Both the position numbers and the translations under genes were made by a program. DNA of 64,000 nt, from the NCBI GenBank assembly GCA_010405405.1, contig MU004241.1, positions 558,001 through 622,000 on the forward strand, in the 5' to 3' direction. This document shows, piece after piece, positions 8,365-19,900 of the stretch. The stretch's first letter is position 1; the number at the start of each line of letters is the position of its first letter. The notes beneath the pieces were generated by a model. That model saw only the letters and a program-made list of their open reading frames with translations, made no database searches and was not told the origin of the DNA. This stretch comes from Microthyrium microscopicum. Taxonomy: Eukaryota; Ascomycota; Dothideomycetes; Microthyriales; Microthyriaceae.

Positions 8365-9399
8365 TTTAATAATACTACTCTAGTAAAAACTATTATAATT
8401 ACTATTATAATAATATAATAGTAAATACTAGTTTTTATACTAAACTTAATTATTTTTTAATAAAAACTATAGTATTTAATAGCCTTAGACTAGGAGAATC
8501 TAAATCTTATCTTAGTTTTTCTTATATACTATTATTTATAAAGATATAAATAGATTTATAAAATAATATAATAAATAAATAAACTTCTTATTTATTTATT
8601 ATAGCTATAACTATAAGATAATAAGATAATATTTATACTATATTATACTAATAAATATAGCTATTATAAGCTAGTAAGTTAGTTTTAGTTTATAATTAAC
8701 TATTTATAGTAGTTATATATCTTTTTATAATATTTATTACTTAAAAGTAACTATATATTATTTTATAGTCATAGTAAAGAGGTAGGTTATAAAGATATAA
8801 TATACTTTAGTATAGCTAGTTCTATATATAAGTAGTTATATTTAGTATAAATAATAGTTATAACTATTATAAATATTTAATATAAAAATCTATATTCTTA
8901 ATTATTTATTATTACTAGTAAATACTTAGAATTTTAATTTAATAAACTTAGTATACTATAAAGAATACTAAGCTCTATAAAATAGCGTATTTAGTTTCTC
9001 TTATCTAAATTTAATTTTAATAATATAAATTCTTAGAATAATATTATACTTTAATAGTTATTATAGTTATAACTAAAAGATAAGATATAAAAAAATATAC
9101 GTTATAATAAGAAAAAAATACTATATTTTCTAGGCTAGTTTTCATTAGTTTTCTAGTATAAAAGAAAAACTAAATAAGTATAAACATAAAAATAAGAACT
9201 AAAAATAAGAACTACTAATTTATAATATCTAAATCTTCCTATTTAAAGTCTACTTTATCTTTAGTATTAGCAATAGTAATAAAACTAGCGCTAAAATAAG
9301 AAGTATTTCTTAATTTAGAAATATAATTATCTAGAGTTATTTTAAAAGCTACTAGTTTAGGCTTTACTAAAGCTTACTTTCTACTTAAAAAAAATTAGC

Positions 9400-9900
9400 T
9401 AAAGTATTAAAATTAATAGTATTTAGTAACTTATAATATAAGCTATATACTTAATAGCGTTAGCTACTATTTTAGCTTTTTTAATAGCTTAATCGTTTAC
9501 TACTTTAGCTAAGTACTTTTATTATAATTTAGCTCTAAAAGCTACTCTTTTAGCTTTTATAGCTTCTTTTTTAGTAGCTTTTTAGTCTAAATGCTTTTTA
9601 GTAAGCATACAAAGAGCTTCCTAAATAGTTGCTTCTTAAGGCCTAAAAATAGGGCTTTTAGGACGTCTATTATTTATTAGATATTAATTAATAAAATAAT
9701 AGAATATAACTTACCTTTAAGGCCTAAAATAAGCACTAGTAGAAAGAGAAGATAGTTTATAACTAAGGCTTAGAGGAGATCTATTTAATAATTAGTTATT
9801 AATTAATTAATTAATAAAATAAAGAAATATTACTTACTTTATAGCTTCTAGATGCCTTTTAAGTTGCTTTTTAAAGGCTAGTTTTAGCCCTAACTAATTT
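9400..9900 (-). pseudogene. Decayed minus-strand coding fragment with two likely introns
   Basis: Two stretches look like short fungal introns on the minus strand: 9781-9837 (57 bp) and 9667-9714 (48 bp). Each opens GTAAGT, holds a TAAC or TAAT branch-like word and ends in AG. The piece between them (9715-9780) reads SPLSLSYKLSSLSTSAYFRP. The following piece reads Lys/Ala-rich, helix-prone sequence such as LTKKHLD and KEAIKAKRVAFRAKL, broken only at codons that would once have been Gln. I do not recognise the protein; a transposase C-terminal tail is one option. Composition makes TAAT words common, so the intron calls need care. Confidence 0.35.
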
Positions 9901-10570
9901 ATACTTAATACTAGTATATTAATTATTTATTAACAACTTATACTAGTTTAAATCATAATAGTAGTAAATAGAATAGGTATAGTAGTATTTACTTAATTAT
10001 ATAGAAAGGAGTAATTTATATTAATCTTACATACTTTTAGAACGTAATATATAGTAAAAGTATAATTTAGATTAATTCCTTAGTAAATTAAGTTATTTTT
10101 AATACTAAAAAAAGTATATTTAAGTTTCTATTCGTCTATAAAAAAGATAATATAGCCTAAATAAGGGCTATTATTAGCGCTATCCCTTTTTAGGATAAAG
10201 ATTTTAAGATTATATATTCTTTTATTTAAAATTAAAATATTTTAGTAGCCTAAAAACTTTAATTAAAATCTCTAAGCTTTAGTAAGCTACTTATTTAAGA
10301 AAGAACGCCCTATTAATATTAGTTATAGTTATATAAAGAGTTTAGTTACTTACTAATAGATTCTATTACGTAGGAGTCTAGCTAAGGTATTCTAATTAAA
10401 AAAGTTAATAAAAATAAAAAATAAAAAATTCTTTATAAAAATTAGAGTAACTTACAAACTAGGCTAAGATAGGCTAGATAAAGACTATAGCTAGAAAGAA
10501 GAGGAAAAAAAGATATAAAAATAATATCTTTTAGATATTAGCTATAGCTAGAAACTAAAAAAATAAAACT

Positions 10571-10757
10571 TTAATAATTTAAGAAAGAAGAATTAAAAGA
10601 GAAGAAAGAGTAACTTATATAGATATTTTAGATTAAACTAACTATATTTTAATTAGCTTAACTATACTCTAAGCTAGATTATAGTTAATCTAATCTAAAA
10701 TATCTATATAAAGTGCTCTTCCCTCTTTTTTAATTCTTTTTTCTTAAATTTTATAAA
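10571..10757. repeat. Imperfect palindrome with arms of about 65-70 bp
   Basis: Arms at about 10571-10640 and 10686-10757, facing each other. The centre of each arm is a perfect 21-bp match (10615-10635 against 10691-10711). The outer parts match with a few mismatches (AATTTAAGAAAGAAG against AATTTAAGAAAAAAG). The spacer is about 50 bp. It could be a foldback or MITE-like element, or two terminal inverted repeats meeting head to head. Mutation has removed any target duplication I could recognise. Confidence 0.7.
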
Positions 10758-11860
10758 AAATTTACTTTTTAAAGTTTACTTTAAGTACTATTATTCTCTA
10801 GTAGTATATATATTATTACCCTTTTAGGCTATATATCTCTACTTTTTTATAGGTTTTTCTAGTAAGTTTTTTTTTACTTTTTTTACTATTTTTTTACTAA
10901 CTTTTTTTTAGTTAATTAGTATCTTACTAAGCAATCTCTACTTTTTATTTCTATTTTTAGAAGTATAAAAACCTTTTTTCTAAAGTATTTTTATAGCTTT
11001 TTTTAGTACATTTATTTTTACTTTTTTTTACTTTTTATTTACTATTTATTTACTTTTTATTAACTTTATATTAAGCTTTCGTTATAGTAGTATTTCTACT
11101 TAGTATTATACTATTAGTATATATTCTAGTAAGTTTTTTTTTTATATTTTATTTATATTTAATTAACTTTTTTATTTAGTTTATTACTTTTCTTATTAAA
11201 GATTATATTTATATTTTCTTTAATATTTCTTTATATTATTTAAGATTTATCTTTATAGTATATATACTATTCTTTATTATTTAGCTAAAACCTAGTCTAA
11301 AAGCTATTATTATTTATAATTTAGTTTTTATTTCTTAGTTTTTACTTAAGTTTTCTATAACTTAGTTATTTATTAGCTATTTTATAAAGTCTTTATATTC
11401 TTAATCTATCTTTATAGTATTCTCTAGTTTATTAAAGTTATTATAGTATATCTTTCTATTTTCTATATAGATTTATATTAAAAAATATAAAAATAAAAAA
11501 TAGTAGAAAAATACTTTTCTTCTCTTTTTATTTTTATTCTTATTTAGTTATACTATTTAAGACTAGTAAATTTTATACTATATACTTTTATATATTTCTA
11601 ATAGATCTACTAATTCAGAATTTCTTATTTAGCTCTAGGTTTTAATCTAGAAATAAAAAAGATACTTATTATTATATTTCTATTCTTATTTATAAAATAA
11701 GTTCTATAATTAATATTAAGATAAATAATACTAATTCTAATCTTAATTTACCTAATACTTAACCTACTAGCTAACTATCTAATTTAGATACTAGTATAGG
11801 TCCTAGTAATAGTACTTTTTAAATTACTATTAAATTAAATCAATATAAAAGAAATAAACG

Positions 11861-12090
11861 TGTTACGGATGTCCTCTGGATGTACGGATCCGCGCCATTC
11901 GGGCTGCCCCTCCATGGACCCCTGTTAGCGCCAAGGCTGCAGTGACGTCATCGTCACGTGTTAGCGCGCACAGTCCACCTACGTGCCTATTTATATCTCT
12001 TCCGTAGGCCCTTCTAGCTAGATTCCTCGTCTTAGATTCTATAATTACAACGAGCCCTTACTGCGCCCTTGCACCTGCCGTTCCCTGACA
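11861..12090 (+). repeat. Left LTR of the TRIM element
   Basis: 230 bp, TG...CA ends. Promoter-like parts are visible: a TGACGTCA palindrome at 11943-11950 and an AT-rich TATTTATAT word at about 11988-11996, followed by a CT-rich stretch. This is the LTR with fewer G-to-A changes. Confidence 0.93.
11942..11957. promoter_or_regulatory. CRE/ATF-type site in the TRIM LTR
   Basis: GTGACGTCATCGTCAC contains the full TGACGTCA consensus of ATF/CREB-family bZIP factors and is itself an inverted repeat (GTGACG-TCAT-CGTCAC). The same core is intact in the right LTR at 12846-12853. ATF1-type factors act in stress and developmental responses in fungi. Binding here is inferred from the consensus only. 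Confidence 0.55.
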
Positions 12091-12763
12091 TAATCTAAGA
12101 CCCTCAAAACCCTCAATCCAGGAGCTCTTCAATGCTCCCAGCCATCGGTTTTTGAGTAGGCTCAGAAGCGCGCGCGCGCGCAGGCTGATCTCGCGGGAGA
12201 CAGATCTTGCGGCGCGGCGCTGCCACTCCACAACAACACCAAAATCGCTGCGACGACGCACGGATCACTAAGGGGCCTATGCCACGGAGCCACCCCACCA
12301 CACGTTCACCACATTGAAGCCAACGTTGCGATTCTACTCTTGATTGGGAGTCGCAAGCTCGCGGGAGCCGCTACCACAATGGGATATAGGAGTTTCAATG
12401 CCAAAAGCCGGAGCCAAAGAGCGCGGGGCCTACCTGACGAAATTGGGAGACGAGTGCTTATAGGAGCCTCCCATAAGAGATAGAGAGAGATGTTGGTTAG
12501 GAGTAGCAAACAGATCCTGCTACGATTCGAAGCAGATCTGATAGCAATTCGACGCGTAAAATCACGCCGCCAAATTCGACGCGTAAACGCGCCGCCAAAT
12601 CACGTGTTAGATACTACGTCACCTTCATATAAATAAGATTAAGAAGGAGGGGTTTTTGCCCTGTTGGTTTCCCCTCCTAAAGCCCAATTCAAGACGAGAT
12701 GGAAGAGCAGGAGCCACGGGAGTGATTTCAGTTCAGGAGCACTGAATTTAAAGGAGGGAGTAT

Positions 12764-12993
12764 TGTTACGGATGTCCTCTAGATGTACAGATCCACGCCA
12801 TTCAGGCTGCCCCTCCATAGACCCCTGTTAGCGCCAAGGCTACAGTGACGTCATCGTCACGTATTAGCGCGCACGGTCCACCTACGTGCCTATTTATATC
12901 TCTTCCGTAGGCCCTTCTAGCTAGATTCCTCGTCTTAGATTCTATAATTACAACGAGCCCTTACTGCGCCCTTACACCTGCCGTTCCCTAACA
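12764..12993 (+). repeat. Right LTR of the TRIM element
   Basis: 230 bp, collinear with the left LTR without gaps. Nine of the ten differences are G in the left LTR and A here, all at CpG or TpG sites, so this copy has taken mild RIP-like mutation of one strand. Confidence 0.93.
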
Positions 12994-15260
12994 AAACGAA
13001 ACTAAACTATATATACTTTTCCTAATAATAATACTTATAGAATAGCCTATATTTTTAAATATAGTCTTTTTACTAGAGAACTACTATCTATAGATTAGAA
13101 TAAAGAAAAAGAATTTAAATTAACTTATATTATTTATAATTATAATAAAATTAAAAATATAAAAAGCTTTTTAAGCTCTAACTTTACTAAATATTATACT
13201 AGCTAATATTCTTTAATAGCTACTAGTAAAGAAGATTATAAAAAGAAGTATACTTTAGAAGAATATTTAATTAAATAAGTAGAAAATATTAGCTCTTTAG
13301 ATCTTCTTTCTAATAATCTTTTTATATAAGTAGCTAGTAGTAGTAATACTATTAATAGGAAAAGAATACATTCTAGTACTAATTATAAGTTTATAGAATA
13401 AGAAGCTTTATACTTAGTATTAGCTTTTATTATAGATAATAACTTATCTTTTAATACTATAGATTCTTAATCGTTTAGAGATCTTTTAGAATATTATAAT
13501 ATTACTAAACCTATAGTAAATCATCATAATATTCAAAACCTATTAGAAACTATATATTCTAATAGTTTAAAAGTATTAAAATATAAAATTTAACTAGTAG
13601 TAAATAGTAAAAATTACTTTTTAATAACTCTAGATAGTTAGATAGCTTATAATTAAATAGCCTTTTTAGGTATTATATTAATTTATATTAATAATAATAT
13701 TAAAATATAATATAAGTTAATAGGCTTTAAAGAATTAACTAAAAGCTATATAGGCATTTATCTTTCTAAAGTTTTTAATAATTATTTAAAAAGTTATAGC
13801 TTATCTATATTAAATATTATTAGTTTTACTAAAGATAATATAGGTAATAATAATACTTTAGTAAAGTAATTAATACGTAAAAATTATATAGTTAGAAATA
13901 CTACTAATTTTTATAATATTTATTATATAGCTTATATTATTAATTTAGTAGCTAAAGATATTTTAAAATACTTTTTAGTATTTTATAATACTAAAGTTAG
14001 TTTAACTAAATATACTAATAGTATACTAGAATTAACTAATAATAATAATAAAGAAGAAGATAAAGAAGATAAAGATCCTACTAAACTTTTAAGATTAATA
14101 GTTAAAATAAGAAGAATTATTACTTCTATTAAATACGTTAAATTATATTAATAATTATTTACTACTAGTTTAAAAGTATTAAGAGAAGATAGTAATATTC
14201 CTAAATCTATTAAAATTAATAGAATATTGCCTAATAATAATACTAGATAGAATTCTACTTTTAATTATATTTCTAGCTTTTTATAGCTTAAAAAGGCAGT
14301 TTTATATATATTTATAAATATATCTAAAAATAAGTTTAAGAATTAATTAGCTTTAAATAGTATTAATTTTTATACTTTAGAAAATCTAAGAAATATATTA
14401 GAATATTTCTCTTATCCTTCTATTAGATTATAAGATTAGGTTTATACTACTATTAATTAGACTTTATTATATATTTATAAATTATTTAAATAACTAGATG
14501 CTAAAAGACTAACTATAGATAAAGAATATAATCCTATAAATAAGTATTTAGAAAAACATTATTTTATTAATACTATTTATAAAGGTATTTCTAAATTAGA
14601 AAAGTATTATAGGAAAAATATTCCTAATTTATAAGAATTATAAAAAATTAAGCCTTATATACTAGGAATTATACTAAATCTTAGATATAAAATAGCTTAT
14701 TTTAAATAAGCTACTAATAGGTCTTTATATTTTTATAATAATATATTAATTAATACTACTAAGCTTCTTAAAGAAGAATATAATTCTACTATTAAAAGAT
14801 TAAATAATTTTAGTCTTTTAACTAGAAATACTACTATTATAAATTTAGAATCTAATTCTAATACTAATTTAGATAACTTTATTAATAAAAGTCTCTTTAT
14901 TAGTAGTACTCCTAGTATTAGTTTACTTAGTAGAGATAGTAATACTAAATATATTTAGTATTTAAAAGAAGATAATATAGATTCTAAAATCTATTCTTTA
15001 GATTATTAGAAAGATAATAGAACTAAATATCCTATTCTATTTTACTTAGCATATAAATTCCTAGTTATACCTACTACTTCTATTAGTATTAAAAGTATAT
15101 TTAGTATAGAATCTAATATAATATTAAAAACTAAAAATAAGCTAGAAGCTAAAACTAGTAAAAAGATTCTATTACTAAAAAGTTAGTATATTAAAGGCTA
15201 GGAAGAATTACGTAATAAATTAACTAAATTAGAGTTAATAATTACTTAGTAGTAGTTAAA

Positions 15261-16640
15261 TAGATTAGTTTTATTAATAAAAAGTAATTAAAAGTAATAT
15301 ATTTATTATATAAGTTTATAATAATAGTAAAAGTAAGTAGTAAAGTAGTTAATAGATTATAGAGTATAAATAAAGTAGTAGTAAAATATAGAAAGTAGAA
15401 TATAAATAAAAATATAATATTAAGTAGAAATATAATATAAAAGTAAGTAAATTTTTTAAAAAGATAATTATAAAATATAATTTTAGATTTATTAATTATT
15501 AATAATTAGAATTAGGTATTTTAATTAGTTTATATATATTTAAAATAGTATAGATATATAGTAAGTAGATAAAAGGAATACTATCTAATAGTTTATAACT
15601 TATAAGTTATAATTAGGTAAATTAAGCTAGCTTTTAAAACTTTAATATAATAAGATTTATAATTTATAAAACTAGACCTAGATAAAAATAAGGTTAGTAG
15701 CTAGTATAGCTATATAAGTCTAGTATTATAGGCCCTAGTAATATAGTTTTTATTATAGAATTATTACTATACTATTAAGTAATCTAATATAATCTATTTA
15801 TAAACTATTTTAAAGTAAAGTTTAAAAGTAAAGATTTAAAAGTAAAGAAAACTAATTAAAAAATTATTATAAGGTAAATATTAAATTCCTAAAGTAGATT
15901 TAAATAGTATATTAATATTACTATACTCTTTAATAAAGTAATATAATATAATTTACTTAGTTTAAAAGTAAAGTCTAAAAATAAAGTTTAAAATTAAAAA
16001 AAACTAATTAACTAATAGTTAAAAAAGAACTATTAAAGTAAACTTAGATAGTATAAATAAGCTTTAGTATACTTATATAAGTTTTATATCTTAACTAGGT
16101 TATAATACTATATAGATTAATTAGTTATTAATTATTATAATAATTTAAACTAGATTTAGTTTAGAATAAGAATAATAATTAGTACTACTAGAAAGGTCTT
16201 ATATTTTAGATACTAATATTATACCTTTTAGCATTAAAAGACTACTATACTATTAAGTAATCTAATATAGTAGTATTTAAAACTTAGTTTAAAAAGTAAT
16301 ATTTAAAATTAACTAAAACTAAAAGAAATATATTTATAAAGTAAATATATTAGTTTAAAGGTATAATTAGATAGTATAAATATAGTTTAGTATATTTCTA
16401 AAGCTTTTATATATTAAATAGTTAATAATATAAATTAAATTAATTATATATTAATTATAACTATAATTATATAAAACTAGAATTAGACTAGAATAAAATT
16501 AGCTATAGCTACTACTAGGTAGATTTAGTCTTCTAGACTTTAATAGTATATATTTTCATATAGAAATATTACTATATTAGTCTAGAACTATTTTATATAA
16601 AATTTAATTTTAGATAAAATCTTAATTTTCTAATTTTTTA
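15261..16640. other. Unassigned AT-rich mutated DNA
   Basis: No domain could be read on either strand. Words such as TATACTATTAAGTAATCTAATATA recur loosely (about 15770-15795 and 16249-16270), suggesting an old internal duplication of about 480 bp. Confidence 0.35.
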
Positions 16641-19600
16641 TAATATAGTATAAGTAATTCTATATTATTAGGGGTTAAACCCCCTAAAGCTATACTCGTT
16701 TAGGCTACCTCTATTATATATAAATACCTTAATTAAAGAGTCTCTTAACTCTTCTTTCTCTCTAAGTTACTTTCCTATTTAGTAGGCTTATAATATAACT
16801 TATTTCTTTATTATTTAACCTATAATATTAGGTAACTTTAAAACTAATTCCTTTTTTTACTTACTCTCTTTTCGTTTATTAATAAATAGCTAGAATAGTA
16901 GACTAAGATTCTTTTTATCTAATAATTACTAGATAGAATAAAGAAACGTCCTTTAAGAGCTTTACTTATAAGAATATAGAAGTATACTTTATATATATTA
17001 ACTAATAATAGATAGAGCTATAGAACTACTTAGATATATTCTAGAAGATAACTAATAATAGCTTATAATAAGTAATAGATAGTATTTTACTACTTAATAA
17101 TATACTTAATTTATCTATCTTATAATTATATATAACTATTACTAGTTATAGATAAGCTTTATAATAACTAAATAGGTTAACTAGCAAAATTTATATATAA
17201 TTAAATAAAAATATATAATAAATTATAGTAGTTTATACTAAACTTTAGGCCTAAGTTAATAGTTAGAATAAATAGCTTACTAATATCTATATTAGTAATA
17301 AGATCCTTATATAATAAGTAAATAATACTACTTATAAAATACTAACCTAATAGTAGTAGTAGAAATAGGAATAACTCTAGAGGAAATCTATAATACTTAG
17401 TATAACTCTTTCTTTAATACTAGCTATATCTTTTATTAGAGAAACTTTTAACTATAGCTACTACTTTTCTCTAATTCTATAAGCTAATCTTCTTTAGACT
17501 CTAATTATAATAGTTAGACTAGTAGCCTTTTCTCTACTTTTTTTAATAAATCTTCTAGTTACTTAATATAAGCTATTTTAATTACTACTATAAAACCTCT
17601 AACTAGCTCTTCTAAACTTAGAATAATACTTATATAAAGACTTAACCCTTTATCCTAGTTTTTACTAAATAATTAAAGCAAAATTATATATTAATAGATA
17701 GATTTATATAGATAACTATGCCTAAATTTACTATATATTTAGTTAGCTTATAGAAAATACTACCTAATAAGTTCTTCTTTAGATTTAAAATCTTATTAGC
17801 TATAGTATTATAAGTTTTAGTAAGTTTATAGAATAGATAGACCTTCTCTTTTATAACTTATATAAAGAAATAAGAGCTTTAATAAATCTTTAAGAGATTT
17901 AGTAGAGAAATAGAGAATAGAGAATCTTTTAGGCTAAGTTTTAATAATATCTTATTTATACTAAAGTATAATTTTAAGCTACTTTTATCTAGATATAGTT
18001 CTTAAAAAATACTATAAATTCTAGTCTTAAAATAGCTTTAATTGCTTATTCTTAGCCTAATAACTTAGATGCCTTTACCTAAGAAGCTTTAGAAACTTAG
18101 AATTAAATAGTTTAAGCCTATATAAGTTATTATAGCTTAAGAAACTTAAGCGCTAAAATAAGTACTTAGTAAACTTAACTATTTAAGAATTAGGACCTAG
18201 ATATAATAAAAGGTATTTAGGTTAGAGCTAGCTAAGTCTAGTATAACTATTATAAGTAAAATAACTTTTATTTTTACTATAGCTTAGCTAATTATAGAAT
18301 TTAAGACTATAAATAAGTGCCTTAAGTATTATCTAGAAACTAGAATTCCTTTTATAGCTAGGTTAGTTATAAATAAAAATAAGATAGAGAAGGCTCTATT
18401 AAAAGTAAATGCTTATAAGATAATACTAGTAGATTCTAGACTAGTACTACTAATGCTCTAAATATCCTTTAGAATAGCTAGCTAATAAGAGCTACTACTA
18501 CTTAGCTAAAAAATAATAACCTTTATAATAATCTATATAACGTTACTAATATAAAATTAAAAAACTAGTAAGCTTAAATTAAAGACGTAATACTAAGCTA
18601 GAAAATTATAAAAATATTATTTTAAAATAGCATTAAAAGTTTTTTACTTAAAATATAGTTATAGAGCTCTTTTTAATACCTTTAATAATAAATTAACTTT
18701 CTTTATATATAGGCTTTATTAATAGTAGCTACTTAACTTATTCTTTTATAAGTTTTTACTTTACTTAAAGATATAAATTTAAATATATATTACTACTTTA
18801 AGTAATTCTTATTAAAAAGATAAATAGTAAAGCTAGAAAAATTTATAAAATAGTAATTATAAAGATTAATATTAAAGGCTATAAAGAAACTATTTAAGCC
18901 TTTATAATAAAAGAGACTCTAAGCTATAATATAATTCTTAGCCTACCTTAAATAAAGAAACGTAATATTATTTTCTATATAAAACTTAAGAAGTTAGTCT
19001 TTAACGAAATAGGTTATATAGTTATAAGTCTAAAGACTCCTTAAAAGAAGTATAACTATATAGTAATTAAAGTTATAGTATTTAGAATACTTACCTAATA
19101 AGCTAGAAAGTAGATAAGATAATCTTAAGAAGGCTTAGTATTAATTATATAAGTCTTTATTATAAGTCTTTATAGCTTATAGAAAGCTTTTACTCTTAAG
19201 AAGTATATTAACTCTTATAAAAAGCTTTCTAAATAGTATTTAGATTACTTTAACCTCTTTTAAAGAAAGCTAGCTAATAAATAGCTACTTATTTAAGGCT
19301 TTTCTATAGACTATAAGATTAACCTAATTCTAGATGCTAATAAAAAGAAACCTTAGTTACCTTAGTAGGTATTATACTCTATAAATTAGAATAAGTTACT
19401 AACCTTTAGAAGAATTCTTAATAATTTACTAAAAAGTAGGTTTATTTAAGTAAGTAACTTACTTACTAGAGTACTAGTTCTCTTTATTTATAAAGTAAAT
19501 AGATTAATTTAGTTTTATTATAACTACTATATATTAAATAAGTTAACTATAAAGGATTATTACTTCTTACTACTTATTTATAAGATATTAAATACTTTAA

Positions 19601-19900
19601 GAAAGATATAATAGTTTACTAAATTAGACATATCTTAAGTATTTTATAAGATTTAAATATATAAGGATAATAAGTAAAAAATAGCCTTTTAAATATAATA
19701 TAGCTTATTTAAATAGATAGTAATATTATTTAGGTTATTAAATACTCTAAGTACCTTTTAGAAGTTTATTAACTTTATTCTTTAGAATATCTTAAATAAC
19801 TATATTTTTATATACTTAGATAATATCTTAATCTTTAACTTAAGTACTAGGAAGTAATATAAAGCTTATATTTAAGAGCATTATTGTACTAAAAGATTAA
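16640..19900 (+). mobile_element. Ty3/Gypsy LTR retrotransposon fossil, 5' and central part
   Basis: A plus-strand Gypsy fossil. A stretch at about 16640-16850 has LTR-like character (an AGGGGTTAAACCCCCT palindrome and CT-rich blocks), but no partner LTR was found. A gag-like region follows. The protease/pol junction is recognisable at about 18900-18990, and the reverse transcriptase at about 19500-19850, including the region of the family's fingers, the TKLDI strand and the catalytic YxDD-box surroundings. It is badly broken, with dozens of breaks of RIP type, and it stops short where the LINE begins, so the rest of pol and the right LTR are absent or displaced. It is old, and older than the LINE beside it. 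Confidence 0.65.

Larger units (their letters stand above)
11861..12993 (+). mobile_element. TRIM-type non-autonomous LTR retrotransposon, structurally whole
   Basis: A 1,133-bp element: 230-bp LTR (11861-12090), 673-bp internal part, 230-bp LTR (12764-12993). Both LTRs open TGTTACGGATG and close in CA, and AAACG stands on both sides (11856-11860 and 12994-12998) as a perfect 5-bp target duplication. A purine tract, AAAGGAGGGAG (12750-12760), lies just before the right LTR as expected of a polypurine tract. The internal part has no coding frame of note, so the element depends on proteins supplied elsewhere; the parent superfamily cannot be told. It holds a (GC)7 run (12168-12181), a near-duplicate TTCGACGCGTAAA at about 12547 and 12575, and a hairpin GGAGGGG...CCCCTCC (about 12645-12678). 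The LTRs differ at 10 of 230 sites, all G/A transitions. It is young compared with the DNA around it. Confidence 0.93.
11560..15260 (+). mobile_element. hAT DNA transposon, RIP-degraded
   Basis: Conceptual plus-strand translation shows a hAT transposase in order. A Ser/Asn-rich N-terminal part lies before 11860. A BED-finger-like segment is at about 13030-13205, where Cys positions now read Tyr (TYIIYNY). The RNase-H-like core includes KDNIGNNNTL (about 13831-13865), corresponding to the hAT DNASNN motif with its catalytic Asp. YIAYIINLVAKDILK (about 13920-13965) stands for the family's CxxH...NLV element. The C-terminal dimerisation domain is at about 15020-15200 (YPILFYLAYKFLVIPTTS). Stops fall at former Gln/Trp codons throughout, so it is dead. 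A TRIM element (11861-12993) interrupts it upstream of the BED segment. Terminal inverted repeats and the 8-bp target duplication could not be placed; both ends are approximate. Confidence 0.78.

Noticed and set aside
12058-12509. Minus-strand frames of 62-67 codons inside the TRIM element
   Set aside because: Short, overlapping, Arg/Ala/Leu-rich by composition, without domain; the element is non-coding.
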